64,000 nt of DNA from Moheibacter sediminis (GTDB lineage: Bacteria > Bacteroidota > Bacteroidia > Flavobacteriales > Weeksellaceae), in contig NZ_FWXS01000002.1 in assembly GCF_900176425.1 (NCBI RefSeq), forward strand, positions 248,001-312,000. Reading direction: 5' to 3'. Under the pieces are notes generated by a model. The model was not told where the DNA came from. It was given only the letters and a program-made list of their open reading frames with translations, and ran no database searches. The translations under genes were made by a program, and so were the position numbers. Positions 7,854-16,838 of the stretch are shown here, piece after piece. How positions within the stretch are numbered: position 1 is the stretch's first letter; each line of letters starts with the position of its first letter.

Positions 7854-10469
7854 TTATTTTTTGATTAATTTTTTAGTTATAATTCCTTCTTTTGTATCTA
7901 TTTTAATAACATACACACCCGTTGGTAAGCTGCTTACATCTAAAGTTCCACGTTTAGAGCTCAAATCTAAATTTGTCTGATGAACAGTTTTACCTGTCAG
8001 ATCTACAATAGAAATGTTAGTGTCTTTATAAGATTTTTCAGTCAAGATGTAAACTTCACCACGTGTAGGATTAGGATATATACTCAATTCAGAATTAGTA
8101 AGATCTGAAACACCCATATTGGTACAATCTAATACTTCAGTCGGAGGCATATCAAAAGAAGCTACACCATCGTTTACGCTGTTTGGGCTTCCCTGTGATG
8201 CACCATAACCTAATCCTCTTCTTGCAAAAGATTTCCAGATTCTACAATGGTTTGCTCCTTCATTATTGATTTCATCTGCTTCCAAAATTGCGTCACGACC
8301 TGTTACAAAACCTGGACCACATGGCTGTAATTTCAATCCGTCAGTTACCAATTGCATTGCTAAGTTGTTTCCACCTGAACCGTTGTAGATATCCGGATCA
8401 AATCCATATTGGCTAATCAACTCCCAAGTCATATCCCACAACATAGTTGCCCAAACATACCCTACACCATGTGGTATAGAAACAGAACTGATTGAATTAT
8501 AGGTAGATGGGTTAATTGTCATATTGGTTGAATATCTGGTTGGTCTGATTCCCACACCTGTAGTTGGCTGAGAAACGGCATATGTTCCAATTCCTCTACC
8601 GTCAGCACCTTGATCTCCAGGTTCTATGGTCATAACCAATGCAAAATAATCACTCCATCCTTCACCCATTTGTTCTTGATTATTCAAGCACCCTGAATTA
8701 GCAGGGCCACCTGTAAGTCTTGTTGAAATTCCATGTCCGTATTCATGAGCAACGATTCCATTATCAAATGTTCCATCTTTATATCCATCATTGTGACCTT
8801 CTTTAGGAACTGAGCCGTTCAATGTAGTGCCTGCCAATAAGGCATCAATGATAGGGTTTCCATCTGTGTTTCTAATCATTACAGATGGAATTGTGATTGA
8901 AGCATCTTCACCGCCCATTGTGATCGGAGCACCCGCTACGTTGTTTACCATAACTACGGCTTTAGCACCATTATCCTGCGCTTTTTTTACTTTTACAACA
9001 AAGTCACAGTTTCCTCTTTTAATCATTACGATTTTTCCGTTCAATGCAGCTCCGTTTGTGATATTTTCACAACCATCATTTACATCGACACCTCCGGCAT
9101 CCTGAATTACAACTAAATCTTCAGTAATCGGCGGAATTGGGAGTCCTCCTCCAAATCCGGCTAAAATTCCACTATAATTCCCTTGATGTTCACCGGCTGT
9201 ATTTACAGAAAATAAATGATCATCACCCTGAGCAGAAGTCCACATAAACATAATCATAAATGGATTGCCACCTTCTGAAGGAGTTCCGAAACGTGCATTG
9301 TTCATTTCTCCTAATGCTTCCCCGGTTTGTCCGAAAGCCATTACTTCGTCACCTCCGACACCGCCATTTCCATAATTGTTTACTTGGAAATTACCTGCAG
9401 CTTCTGTAAAACCATATTGGTACCATACATCATGCATTACGTTATTCATATAAAATAAATTAGTTGTAGATGCGTCAGGACTTTGGTATAAACTTGAATT
9501 AAAATCAATTGGAAAATCAAATATGAGTCCGTCTGTTGCATGTGCGTGTCCTGCAAACGTATATGGTGCACCATTGTAGATCCAATTTAATCCGTCACTG
9601 TTTTGATCATTTACGGCTTCTACATTGTTTCCTTTCGTAAAGTTGTGTTCTGCTCCCTCAGAACCGTTGGTGTCATGCCATCCAAATGGAGAACCATTAG
9701 TCGTAGCAGGGGATGATATCAAGCTTCTTTCTCCAAAAGTTGGAGCTTCTATAGGAAGTTTAAATACACGGTATTGAGCGCCATCATTTAATGTATTTAC
9801 TGCAAATTGATTTTTTAACCACTGAACATTTTCACTTTGTTTAAACTCTGTAGTTGGATTAGTAAAATGCCCATGTTCAAAACTACAGCTCAACAGATGA
9901 TTGTGTTGAGATAAAATTGCTCCTGTTTGAGCATTTACCACAACTTCCATTATTTGCATTTCATTTTCAATTTTTACATTTAAATGCAAAACCCAAGACA
10001 AAGTAAGTTTTCCGTCTTCAGTAGGAAAATAAACCAAAACATTGTCAAAGCTAGTGTTAATTCTAGCTCCGTTTTCAGCGTTTAAAGTTGAACCAAAATT
10101 CTGAGCAGCAGTTGCCGCAGCTTGTTCTAGCGTTAAATTTGCTTGAGAAGTATTAACTTTTTGAGGAACGTTGTTTTGAAATGTGTGATTGAATTGAGCG
10201 ATTTCTCCATTTTTCAAAGTAAAGTTAGCAATCGCATTATAAACCGGAATTCCTGAATGATATTGTTGAAAATAAGCATGTTCAACATTTGTTTTTTCAT
10301 TCGTATAATTGGTTTGAAGTTCTAATTCCTGAAAATCAGCATTTTTTAATCCTAATTCTGTAGAATGTTGAATGAAATACCCTTTTGCCATATTCAGCAC
10401 ACGGGATTCCTGTGACCATGCTGTGACCGATAAAAAAGCCAGCAAAGCCGAGAGATAAAGTTTTTTCAT
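7854..10469 (-). CDS. M36 (fungalysin-type) zinc metalloprotease, secreted by the type IX system
   Basis: An 871-residue secreted protease. A signal peptide (about residues 1-19) is followed by an FTP/PepSY-like propeptide and the M36 catalytic domain, which is interrupted by a PA domain near residues 440-545. The zinc site 'HEYGHGISTRL' lies near residue 575, with the later 'GYVWATMLWDMTWEL' segment typical of fungalysins. The last ~75 residues ('LSIYPNPTRGEVYI...GVYVIKIDTKEG...KKLIKK') are a type A C-terminal sorting domain for the type IX secretion system. The enzyme therefore likely acts outside the cell or on the surface, degrading proteins for nutrition. It is monocistronic as far as can be seen. 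Strong identification. Confidence 0.96.
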   Translation of the reverse strand: MKKLYLSALLAFLSVTAWSQESRVLNMAKGYFIQHSTELGLKNADFQELELQTNYTNEKTNVEHAYFQQYHSGIPVYNAIANFTLKNGEIAQFNHTFQNNVPQKVNTSQANLTLEQAAATAAQNFGSTLNAENGARINTSFDNVLVYFPTEDGKLTLSWVLHLNVKIENEMQIMEVVVNAQTGAILSQHNHLLSCSFEHGHFTNPTTEFKQSENVQWLKNQFAVNTLNDGAQYRVFKLPIEAPTFGERSLISSPATTNGSPFGWHDTNGSEGAEHNFTKGNNVEAVNDQNSDGLNWIYNGAPYTFAGHAHATDGLIFDFPIDFNSSLYQSPDASTTNLFYMNNVMHDVWYQYGFTEAAGNFQVNNYGNGGVGGDEVMAFGQTGEALGEMNNARFGTPSEGGNPFMIMFMWTSAQGDDHLFSVNTAGEHQGNYSGILAGFGGGLPIPPITEDLVVIQDAGGVDVNDGCENITNGAALNGKIVMIKRGNCDFVVKVKKAQDNGAKAVVMVNNVAGAPITMGGEDASITIPSVMIRNTDGNPIIDALLAGTTLNGSVPKEGHNDGYKDGTFDNGIVAHEYGHGISTRLTGGPANSGCLNNQEQMGEGWSDYFALVMTIEPGDQGADGRGIGTYAVSQPTTGVGIRPTRYSTNMTINPSTYNSISSVSIPHGVGYVWATMLWDMTWELISQYGFDPDIYNGSGGNNLAMQLVTDGLKLQPCGPGFVTGRDAILEADEINNEGANHCRIWKSFARRGLGYGASQGSPNSVNDGVASFDMPPTEVLDCTNMGVSDLTNSELSIYPNPTRGEVYILTEKSYKDTNISIVDLTGKTVHQTNLDLSSKRGTLDVSSLPTGVYVIKIDTKEGIITKKLIKK

Positions 10470-10528
10470 GTATTACCTATTTATTGTGAATTCGTAAATG
10501 TATAAATAAAAGGTTAAATTTTAGGATT

Positions 10529-12058
10529 CTATTTAGAATTATTCTTTTTACTGACAAACCAAAGTCCAATGAAAGTTAACAATCCATTCAACACAATTAA
10601 TTCCACACCGATTTTGTAATCTGTATTGGTTGAAACAAATTCATTAATTAAATAAGTTACAGCGGGAGCAATCAATGCAACACTTAGAATTGAAAACTTT
10701 ATTGAAATGGTTCGTTTGGTGAAAATCCCAAATGCAAATAACCCCAATAAAGGACCATAAGTGTAGCCTGCAATTCCCATGATGAGATATACTATGGATT
10801 TGTCATTGATCCATTTGAAAATTAAAATCAACAAGAAGAATATTAAAGTAAATGCAATGTGCACCCAAATTCTGATTTTCTTTTTTTGCTTTTCATGTAA
10901 TTTTTCATTTTCGTTCATTTTCAATAAATCTACACAAAATGAACTTGTAAGTGAAGTCAATGCTCCATCAGCTGAAGGGAACAATGCTGATATCAAACCA
11001 ATTATGAAAATTACCGCAATAAACATAGGGAAAAAACCTTGTAGGGAAAGCGCCGGAAAAAGGTCGTCGCCCATGATGTTGGTGATTTCACCGGATTCGT
11101 CTGCAAATCCAAAAATTCCCTCGCCATAAACCGCTCCGTTTTGCATTGCATAGAGATAAAGTAATCCACCCAAAAACAAAAATGCAAAGTTTACAATCAA
11201 CAAGGTAGACGCAAACGTTAGCATATTTTTCTTTGAATTATAAAGATTGTCTACACTTATGTTTTTTTGCATCATTTCTTGATCTAAACCCGTCATGGCA
11301 ATGGTTATGAACATTCCACCAATTAAACTTTTTAGAAAAAATGTAGCTGAATTTCCGTCCATATTAAGCAAATGCGTATAACTATTTTCGCTCAAAGTAG
11401 TGTAAGCTTCTCCGAAAGATAAATCCAATTGCGTTAAAACATAAATGATACAAACCACCAAACTTAAAAGCATAAAAGTCGTCTGCAAAGTATCCGTTAC
11501 CACAATGGTTTTCACGCCGCCTTCATAAGTGTATAGTACTACCATCAAGAGAATGACAATCGTTGTCAGCCAAAATGGAATTCCAATTTGATTCAATAAA
11601 AATATTTGTAAAACATTGATAACCAGAAATAATCTTGCGGTTGCACCAATTCCTCTTGAAATAATAAAAAATATGGAACCGGTTTTGTGCGCTTCAACAT
11701 TAAATCTTCTTCCTAAATAAGTATAAATCGAAGTCAGATTCATTCTATAATAAAGAGGAAGCAAGACAAATGCAACGATGAAGTATCCGAGAAAAAATCC
11801 GATGACCATCATGTAATATTCAAATCCGCCGTATATGTAATCGGTTCCAGTTAGCTTCCCAACCGTCCCGGGAACGGAAATAAACGTCACGCCGCTCAAA
11901 CTTGTACCGATCATCCCAAATGCCACGAGCCACCATTTACTTTTCTTGTTTCCTATGAAAAATGATTGATTATCAGAATTTTTACTGGTGCGCCAAGCGA
12001 TAAACAAAAGACCCACGAAGTAAATCGCAACAAAGAAAAGGATGATGTTTGAGTTCAT
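10529..12058 (-). CDS. Sodium:solute symporter family protein
   Basis: A membrane transporter of about 509 residues with some 13 hydrophobic helices, of the SSS/SLC5 family ('GMIGTSLSGVTFISVPGTVGK', 'IFIIGLISALFPSADGALTSLTSSFCVDLL'). It would import an organic solute with Na+; the solute cannot be told. The start is chosen at the ATG 12056-12058 ('MNSNIILFFVAIYF'). A longer reading begins at a TTG inside recR, and another ATG at 12076 lies directly at the predicted promoter, so both are less likely. The promoter abuts that of the divergent recR gene. Confidence 0.9.
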   Translation of the reverse strand: MNSNIILFFVAIYFVGLLFIAWRTSKNSDNQSFFIGNKKSKWWLVAFGMIGTSLSGVTFISVPGTVGKLTGTDYIYGGFEYYMMVIGFFLGYFIVAFVLLPLYYRMNLTSIYTYLGRRFNVEAHKTGSIFFIISRGIGATARLFLVINVLQIFLLNQIGIPFWLTTIVILLMVVLYTYEGGVKTIVVTDTLQTTFMLLSLVVCIIYVLTQLDLSFGEAYTTLSENSYTHLLNMDGNSATFFLKSLIGGMFITIAMTGLDQEMMQKNISVDNLYNSKKNMLTFASTLLIVNFAFLFLGGLLYLYAMQNGAVYGEGIFGFADESGEITNIMGDDLFPALSLQGFFPMFIAVIFIIGLISALFPSADGALTSLTSSFCVDLLKMNENEKLHEKQKKKIRIWVHIAFTLIFFLLILIFKWINDKSIVYLIMGIAGYTYGPLLGLFAFGIFTKRTISIKFSILSVALIAPAVTYLINEFVSTNTDYKIGVELIVLNGLLTFIGLWFVSKKNNSK

Positions 12059-12077
12059 ATCTCGTTTAAATTTCATC

Positions 12078-12085
12078 CAAAAATA
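12078..12085 (-). promoter_or_regulatory. Bacteroidota -7 element for the symporter gene
   Basis: On the minus strand TATTTTTG matches TAnnTTTG. It lies 19 bases before the chosen ATG and one base from the oppositely directed recR element at 12087-12094. Confidence 0.55.
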
Positions 12086-12086
12086 G

Positions 12087-12094
12087 TACTTTTG
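12087..12094 (+). promoter_or_regulatory. Bacteroidota -7 element for recR
   Basis: TACTTTTG matches TAnnTTTG and ends five bases before the recR ATG at 12100, so the mRNA is probably leaderless. It stands back to back with the symporter promoter. Confidence 0.62.
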
Positions 12095-12099
12095 GTGGA

Positions 12100-12714
12100 A
12101 TGAATTACCCAAGTAAAGTTTTTGAAAGAGCTGTTGAAGAAATGTCACAGCTGCCCGGAATCGGAAAACGCACTGCGCTGCGTCTTGTTTTGCACATGCT
12201 CAATCGTTCTGCTTCCAAAACTGAAAACCTCGCAGATTCCCTTCAACACTTGGTTAATGATATTCAGTATTGCGAAAAATGCCATACGATTTCCGATGCA
12301 CACATTTGTAATATTTGTTCCAATCCTTTGCGCGATTCTTCGATAATTTGTGTTGTGGAAGATGTTCGTGATGTGATGGCAATTGAAAATACAGGTCAAT
12401 ACCGCGGTGTTTATCATGTTTTAGGTGGAAGAATTTCTCCGATGGAGGGAGTAGGTCCGGGACAATTGAAAATTGAGTCACTAGCGCAAAGAGTTCAGAA
12501 TGAATCAATTTCAGAATTGATTTTTGCTTTGAGTTCAACTATGGAAGGCGATACAACTTCTTTTTATTTGTACAAAGTTTTGAAAGACTCCTCAGTTCAA
12601 TTTTCTACAATTGCACGCGGAATCGGCGTAGGAGACGAGTTGGAATATGCGGATGAAGCAACTTTAGTTCGTTCTATCCAAAATAGAATTCCTTATGCTA
12701 CTGAAATGAATTAA
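12100..12714 (+). CDS. recR: Recombination mediator protein RecR
   Basis: At 204 residues this matches RecR in length and motif order. There is an N-terminal helix-hairpin-helix ('[16 protein letters not shown]'), a zinc finger with two CxxC pairs ('[16 protein letters not shown]'), and a Toprim domain ('[20 protein letters not shown]'). The '[16 protein letters not shown]' segment and a C-terminal Walker-B-like tail are also present. RecR works with RecO (and RecF) to load RecA on gapped DNA during repair. The start follows a promoter element by five bases. Three genes for sugar-related enzymes follow at 3-, 0- and -14-base spacing, so recR probably heads an operon with them. Confidence 0.97.
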   Translation: MNYPSKVFERAVEEMSQLPGIGKRTALRLVLHMLNRSASKTENLADSLQHLVNDIQYCEKCHTISDAHICNICSNPLRDSSIICVVEDVRDVMAIENTGQYRGVYHVLGGRISPMEGVGPGQLKIESLAQRVQNESISELIFALSSTMEGDTTSFYLYKVLKDSSVQFSTIARGIGVGDELEYADEATLVRSIQNRIPYATEMN

Positions 12715-12717
12715 ATA

Positions 12718-13920
12718 ATGCAGAAAAAAATTCTCATCGTTTGTTTTGATACGCCTTTTCCAACCAATTACGGAGGAGTTTATGATATTGCAGCGAAGTT
12801 TGATTTTTATAAAAAAAACAATATCAAAGTTGATTTAATTTGTACGTGTTTTGATGAAAAACGTTTGAAATATTTTAGGAATTTTATTGCTAAAAATGAA
12901 ACGGTTATCGATAGTTTTCATGTGGAATTAATTAAACCGAATATTTTAAATTCATTTAGTTTTTTAAGTTCAATTCCGTTTTCAGTATTGGTTCGTAAAA
13001 TCAATTATGATAAAGTAGAATTTCTAAAATCAAATGAGTATTCTTTGGTTTTGGTAGAACATTTAAAATCTGTAAATAGAATTGAAAAATTAAAGAAAAT
13101 TTTAAAAAATAATCCTGATTTTTATTTGAGAGTTCATAATGATGAAGCAGATTATTACCGAAATCTTTCTTCAGTGTCAAGAGGCTTGAAACGATTCTTT
13201 TTTTATTCAGAATCAATTAAGTACAATAAATTTCAAAAGAGCATTTTGTCAAATTCTTTGTTGGACGGTTTTCTATTTATTTCTCAAACAGAAAAAGATA
13301 ATTTGAATAATTTGATTATAGAAGAAAAAACGAATATTTTGCTTCCGGTATATGCTCATTTAAAGGAAATTGAATCATTTAATTCTAATCCCAAAATAAT
13401 TGATTTTCTGTATGTTGGAAATTTAGATTTGGATGATAATTTTAATGCGCTTCATAAAATTAATTCTTTTTTGCATAAAAATAATTTAAATCAGTTCAAA
13501 CTAAAAATTGTTGGAAAATGTTCAGATGAAAATCGAAAGGCAGGAATAATAGAAATTTTCTCAGCAATTGAAAATGTTGATTTTCAGTTCAATGTGAATT
13601 CAGAAGAATTAAAATTAAATTATAAAACTTCAAAGTTCTTTCTGAATTTTTCGTCGAATCCAAGCGGTGTTAAAACCAAATTGATGGAGGCTATGAATTT
13701 TGGAATTCCTGTGATTTCAAATAGGGAAGGGGTTGTCGGAAGTAATTTTGAAGACGTTGTTTTAAGTGATGAAAATATTGATGTAAACTGGTTGAAAAAT
13801 CTTTTGAATAATGATACGTTTCGGTCAGAATATCAATCAAGTTATAAAATATCTATTCAGGAAAAAATGAATTGGATTGAGCAAACATATCATAATTTTT
13901 TTAATTCTAAATCTCATTAA
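12718..13920 (+). CDS. Glycosyltransferase (GT-B fold, GT4-like)
   Basis: A 400-residue protein with the two-domain plan of GT-B glycosyltransferases. The N-terminal Rossmann half opens 'ILIVCFDTPFPTNYGGVYDIAAKF' and the C-terminal half contains 'PKIIDFLYVGNLDLDDNFNALHKI'. The nucleotide-sugar binding end includes 'NFSSNPSGVKTKLMEAMNFGIPVIS'. No signal peptide or membrane helix is seen, so it acts in the cytoplasm, probably on a lipid-linked or polysaccharide acceptor. The donor and acceptor are unknown. It begins 3 bases after recR and ends directly before a phosphoribosyltransferase-like gene. Lys/Asn/Phe-rich composition is stronger here than in the neighbouring housekeeping genes, compatible with variable surface-sugar genes. 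Confidence 0.85.
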   Translation: MQKKILIVCFDTPFPTNYGGVYDIAAKFDFYKKNNIKVDLICTCFDEKRLKYFRNFIAKNETVIDSFHVELIKPNILNSFSFLSSIPFSVLVRKINYDKVEFLKSNEYSLVLVEHLKSVNRIEKLKKILKNNPDFYLRVHNDEADYYRNLSSVSRGLKRFFFYSESIKYNKFQKSILSNSLLDGFLFISQTEKDNLNNLIIEEKTNILLPVYAHLKEIESFNSNPKIIDFLYVGNLDLDDNFNALHKINSFLHKNNLNQFKLKIVGKCSDENRKAGIIEIFSAIENVDFQFNVNSEELKLNYKTSKFFLNFSSNPSGVKTKLMEAMNFGIPVISNREGVVGSNFEDVVLSDENIDVNWLKNLLNNDTFRSEYQSSYKISIQEKMNWIEQTYHNFFNSKSH

Positions 13921-14514
13921 ATGAAAGTTTTAGATTTTAAAAAAGATGGATTCATAAATTTCTTGAATGAAAATTTTCAAGAATTAATTGAAGTAAATAA
14001 AAAGATATTGGTTTTGGGAATTGCTGATGGTGGAATTCCTGTGGCTGAAATTGTGTATCAATTTTTCAAAAATAAAACGCAAAATGAAATAAATTTAGAT
14101 TTCATCAAAGTACAAAGACCTTCCACAAAACAGAAAAAAGCCAATCCCATAACTGAAAAATCATTAAAGTTTGTATTTTCAATTTTGCCTAAATTTGTTT
14201 TGGATTATTTGAGAATTTTTGAGCACAAAAAATTTAGCAAAAGAAGTCAGTCCGATTTGGAAAGAGAAATTAAACTCAATTCTAAAATTAACTTTTCTTT
14301 GTATAATTTGATTTTGGTGGTTGATGATGCTGTTGATAGTGGAGCTTCGATGAAAACGGTAGTTGATTTTGTGAAAGAAAAAACTGAAAATTCAGTTGTT
14401 GTGAAAGCAGTCTCAGTGGTTTTGACGCAGCAAAATCCCATTTTTTTGCCTGATTATTTCTGGCTTCGTGATGTATTAATCAGATTTCCCTGGTCATTGG
14501 ATGGAAGAAAATAA
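13921..14514 (+). CDS. Phosphoribosyltransferase-like protein
   Basis: A 197-residue protein with a type I phosphoribosyltransferase core. The region 'VLGIADGGIPVAEIVYQF' is the early PRTase strand-loop, and 'LILVVDDAVDSGASMKTVVDFV' is the PRPP-binding loop with its two aspartates. Known relatives transfer phosphoribose to bases or, in some surface-polymer pathways, donate it to other acceptors. It is not a clear match to hpt, upp, apt or pyrE, so the substrate is unknown. The start abuts the glycosyltransferase stop and the 3' end overlaps the HAD gene by 14 bases, a strong sign that the three act together. Confidence 0.78.
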   Translation: MKVLDFKKDGFINFLNENFQELIEVNKKILVLGIADGGIPVAEIVYQFFKNKTQNEINLDFIKVQRPSTKQKKANPITEKSLKFVFSILPKFVLDYLRIFEHKKFSKRSQSDLEREIKLNSKINFSLYNLILVVDDAVDSGASMKTVVDFVKEKTENSVVVKAVSVVLTQQNPIFLPDYFWLRDVLIRFPWSLDGRK

Positions 14515-15139
14515 ATCTTTTTTTGATTTTGACGAAACGCTTATTCGTATCAATTCGTTTCCATATTGGATTCTGTTTGTAATCAGTTATTCGGCTCTGT
14601 CATTTGATTTTAAATTGACTGCAAAATTTTCAAAACTTTTATTTGAAAGGAAAATCAGAAAGAACATTTCTCATTATAACTTTAAAAAGGAACTCTTAAA
14701 ATTTTCTGTTTCAGATAATTGCAACCAAAAATTTGCAGGATTTCTTTCTTTTTTTACAAGAAAAGAATTGATAAATGAACTGAGAAGGCTTCATGTTGAA
14801 AAACATAAGATTGTCATTTCTTCAGCTGCACCGGAAAATTATTTGAGAAAAACAATCGAATTAATTTTACCTGAAATTTCAGATGAAATCTTGATTATTG
14901 GTTCCAAACCTCATAATAATGAATGGGTAGATAACTATAAAGAATACAAGCTTCAAAATCTTTACAAATCTCAATTTCTACATGAAAATGAAATTCTGAA
15001 AAATGTTTATACAGACAGCTGGGATGATTCCGCTTTGGCTTATAAGTCTGAAAACATAATTTTGATTTCTCCAAGTAAAAAATCTAAAGAAAAGTATTTT
15101 TCAGATGTTAAACTGAAAGACAGAATTCGATTTTTTTGA
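14501..15139 (+). CDS. HAD-superfamily phosphatase (HAD-IB-like)
   Basis: A 212-residue hydrolase of the haloacid dehalogenase superfamily. Motif I 'FFDFDETLIRINS' gives the nucleophile Asp9 and acid/base Asp11. Motif II is 'KIVISSAAPENYL', motif III probably one of the later lysines, and motif IV 'VYTDSWDDSALAYKS'. The layout resembles the HAD-IB group (SerB and PRPP-linked lipid phosphatases). The gene overlaps the phosphoribosyltransferase gene by 14 bases, so it may dephosphorylate the product of that enzyme, as happens in arabinose donor pathways elsewhere; this is inference. It ends two bases before the convergent DUF2490 gene. Confidence 0.8.
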   Translation: MEENKSFFDFDETLIRINSFPYWILFVISYSALSFDFKLTAKFSKLLFERKIRKNISHYNFKKELLKFSVSDNCNQKFAGFLSFFTRKELINELRRLHVEKHKIVISSAAPENYLRKTIELILPEISDEILIIGSKPHNNEWVDNYKEYKLQNLYKSQFLHENEILKNVYTDSWDDSALAYKSENIILISPSKKSKEKYFSDVKLKDRIRFF

Positions 15140-15141
15140 TT

Positions 15142-15804
15142 TTAAAGTGTTACAAAAGCCATAATATTTAGCTGGTCTCTTGAAAAATTATTTAAAATCT
15201 GATTCATGTAACCTACTTCTAATCTCAAATTAGAATTGAATTTGTAACCCAATCCGGCAAATACTCGGTTCCTATCAAAAAAATCTGATTTAGTATTGAT
15301 GAAAATTTCGTTATAAGCTGACAGATAAGCAGTTTTATCGAGCATTTCTTTTTGATTCAGTGGGAAATTTAAAGCCAAGAAATAACGCAAACGCATTTTA
15401 AAATCTTCTTCGATAAATCTTTGTTCAAAACGGTAACGGTGCTGCAGATTGAATCGCCAAAAACTTTGTTTGGTTATGAATTGCTGGTAAATTCTATGTT
15501 CATTTACATTGATTTTTTCATCCTCAATTCCCGTATAATTTTCGCTGTGAATGAAAGCATAACCTAATAAAATATTGTTGTTATTTGGAGTGAGATTATA
15601 ACCAATCCCCGTACGCAAAAGCAATTGTTCCAAATCTCCTACGAAGTTGTAATTTCTATATTGGACTTCGTGATGCCAATTCCATTTTTCATCGATTTGT
15701 TTATTTCCGAAATAAATCCACCAATTTCCAAAATCTGAATCTTGAGCTTTAGATTGAAAAAAAGAAAGGAATAGGAGAGAAAGAATTGCTATTTTTTTGA
15801 ACAT
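15142..15804 (-). CDS. DUF2490 outer membrane beta-barrel protein
   Basis: A 220-residue exported protein with a signal peptide (residues about 1-20, 'FQSKAQD') and alternating beta-strands with many aromatic residues. The opening 'DFGNWWIYFGNKQIDEKWNWHHEVQYRNYN' region, the later 'LQHRYRFEQRF' strand and the final 'MAFVTL' fit the DUF2490 family of predicted barrels, whose function is not known. It is the last minus-strand gene after the psd/his-rich lipoprotein genes and ends two bases from the convergent HAD gene. It may share a transcript with the histidine-rich lipoprotein gene 70 bases upstream. Confidence 0.82.
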   Translation of the reverse strand: MFKKIAILSLLFLSFFQSKAQDSDFGNWWIYFGNKQIDEKWNWHHEVQYRNYNFVGDLEQLLLRTGIGYNLTPNNNNILLGYAFIHSENYTGIEDEKINVNEHRIYQQFITKQSFWRFNLQHRYRFEQRFIEEDFKMRLRYFLALNFPLNQKEMLDKTAYLSAYNEIFINTKSDFFDRNRVFAGLGYKFNSNLRLEVGYMNQILNNFSRDQLNIMAFVTL

Positions 15805-15874
15805 GCGAATTAATTGAAAAATAAAAGTTTCTGAACTTTTGATCCAGAAACTTCAGAATTTAAAATTTATATTT

Positions 15875-16141
15875 TTAGTGAGCTGAATCTTTTTTCTCAA
15901 CTGTATGTGTTTCTGTTTTGTTGGAAGAATCTTTCTTTTCAGCAGCATGAGCATCTTGGTTACCATGTCCTTCAGCGGCATGCGCATCGTGACCTTCATG
16001 AGCATCATGTCCTTCGTGATGGTCAACATGTTCAACTGCTTCATCATGTACAACCGGCAAAATGCTTTTATTTCCTTTTGGAGTTGCATCACAGGCAGTT
16101 AATAAAAAAGCTCCAACGATTAAAAGTCCTAATTTTTTCAT
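15875..16141 (-). CDS. Small histidine-rich lipoprotein
   Basis: An 88-residue predicted lipoprotein: signal 'MKKLGLLIVGAFLLTAC' with Cys17 as the lipidated residue. The mature ~70 residues carry 12 histidines with many Asp/Glu and Ala, including the imperfect repeat 'HEGHDAHEGHDAHAAEGH'. It ends in a histidine. There are no other domains. Such tracts bind Zn, Ni, Cu or Co, so a periplasmic metal buffer or chaperone is plausible, but nothing fixes the metal. A TAnnTTTG promoter element overlaps the 3' end of psd just upstream, so it may be made independently of the phospholipid genes. Confidence 0.82.
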   Translation of the reverse strand: MKKLGLLIVGAFLLTACDATPKGNKSILPVVHDEAVEHVDHHEGHDAHEGHDAHAAEGHGNQDAHAAEKKDSSNKTETHTVEKKDSAH

Positions 16142-16179
16142 TTATGATTTAATTTTTTGATTCTGAATTTTATTCCTGA

Positions 16180-16187
16180 CAAATTTA
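16180..16187 (-). promoter_or_regulatory. Bacteroidota -7 element for the His-rich lipoprotein gene
   Basis: TAAATTTG on the minus strand matches TAnnTTTG. It lies 38 bases before the lipoprotein ATG and overlaps the psd stop codon. Confidence 0.45.
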
Positions 16188-16838
16188 CTTTAATTCTGCG
16201 ATTTTCTGAACTCCTCCGCGAGTTTTATCGCCAACTTTTACCAAAATTTCTGTTCCAAGTGGTAAAAATATATCCAATCGCGAACCGAATTTTATAAATC
16301 CATATTCTGCTCCGGCAACAGCTGTGTCTTGTTCTTTTGCATACAAAACGATTCTGCGCGCAACAGCTCCCGCAATTTGTCTAAACAAAACATCTTTTCC
16401 GTTCTCTGTTTCGACTACGACAGTTGTTCTTTCATTTAAAGTAGAAGATTTTGGGTGAAAAGCTACTAAAAATTTTCCCGGATGGTATTTGGTGTAAACT
16501 ACTTTTCCTGAAACAGGATAGCGGTTCACGTGTACATTCAAAGGCGACATAAAAATGGAAACCTGAAGACAACGGCCTTTCAAATATTCAGGTTCGTCAA
16601 CTTCTTCCACGATTACAACTTTTCCATCGACAGGCGCGATTACGTCCAATGCCTGAGAAGTTGTATTTCTGATTGGATTTCGGAAAAACCAAATGATAAA
16701 TCCATATAAAATCCAGAAAGGAACAATTAAAATTAATGCATAATAATTAGGAATAAATGTGAAAATGCTTAATCCAATTCCTAAAAATAAAAGAAAAAAT
16801 ACGATTAATATAATTTTCCCTTCTCTATGTAGTCTCAT
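16185..16838 (-). CDS. psd: Phosphatidylserine decarboxylase (short, archaeal-type)
   Basis: A 217-residue phosphatidylserine decarboxylase, which makes phosphatidylethanolamine. Two N-terminal membrane helices (about residues 8-55) are followed by the decarboxylase core ('VIAPVDGKVVIVEEVDEPEYL', 'SIFMSPLNVHVNRYPVSGKV'). The self-cleavage site is in 'GFIKFGSRLDIFLP', where the Gly-Ser bond gives the pyruvoyl group. Its length matches the short (~210-residue) class common in Bacteroidota. It overlaps cdsA by 4 bases, so CDP-diacylglycerol synthesis and the last step to PE are translated together; the phosphatidylserine synthase gene is not in this window. Confidence 0.95.
   Translation of the reverse strand: MRLHREGKIILIVFFLLFLGIGLSIFTFIPNYYALILIVPFWILYGFIIWFFRNPIRNTTSQALDVIAPVDGKVVIVEEVDEPEYLKGRCLQVSIFMSPLNVHVNRYPVSGKVVYTKYHPGKFLVAFHPKSSTLNERTTVVVETENGKDVLFRQIAGAVARRIVLYAKEQDTAVAGAEYGFIKFGSRLDIFLPLGTEILVKVGDKTRGGVQKIAELK

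Noticed and set aside
15853-16092. Alternative frame over the histidine-rich lipoprotein gene
   Set aside because: It gives a Met/Lys-rich product without a signal peptide. The frame at 15875-16141 has a proper lipobox and is the real gene.
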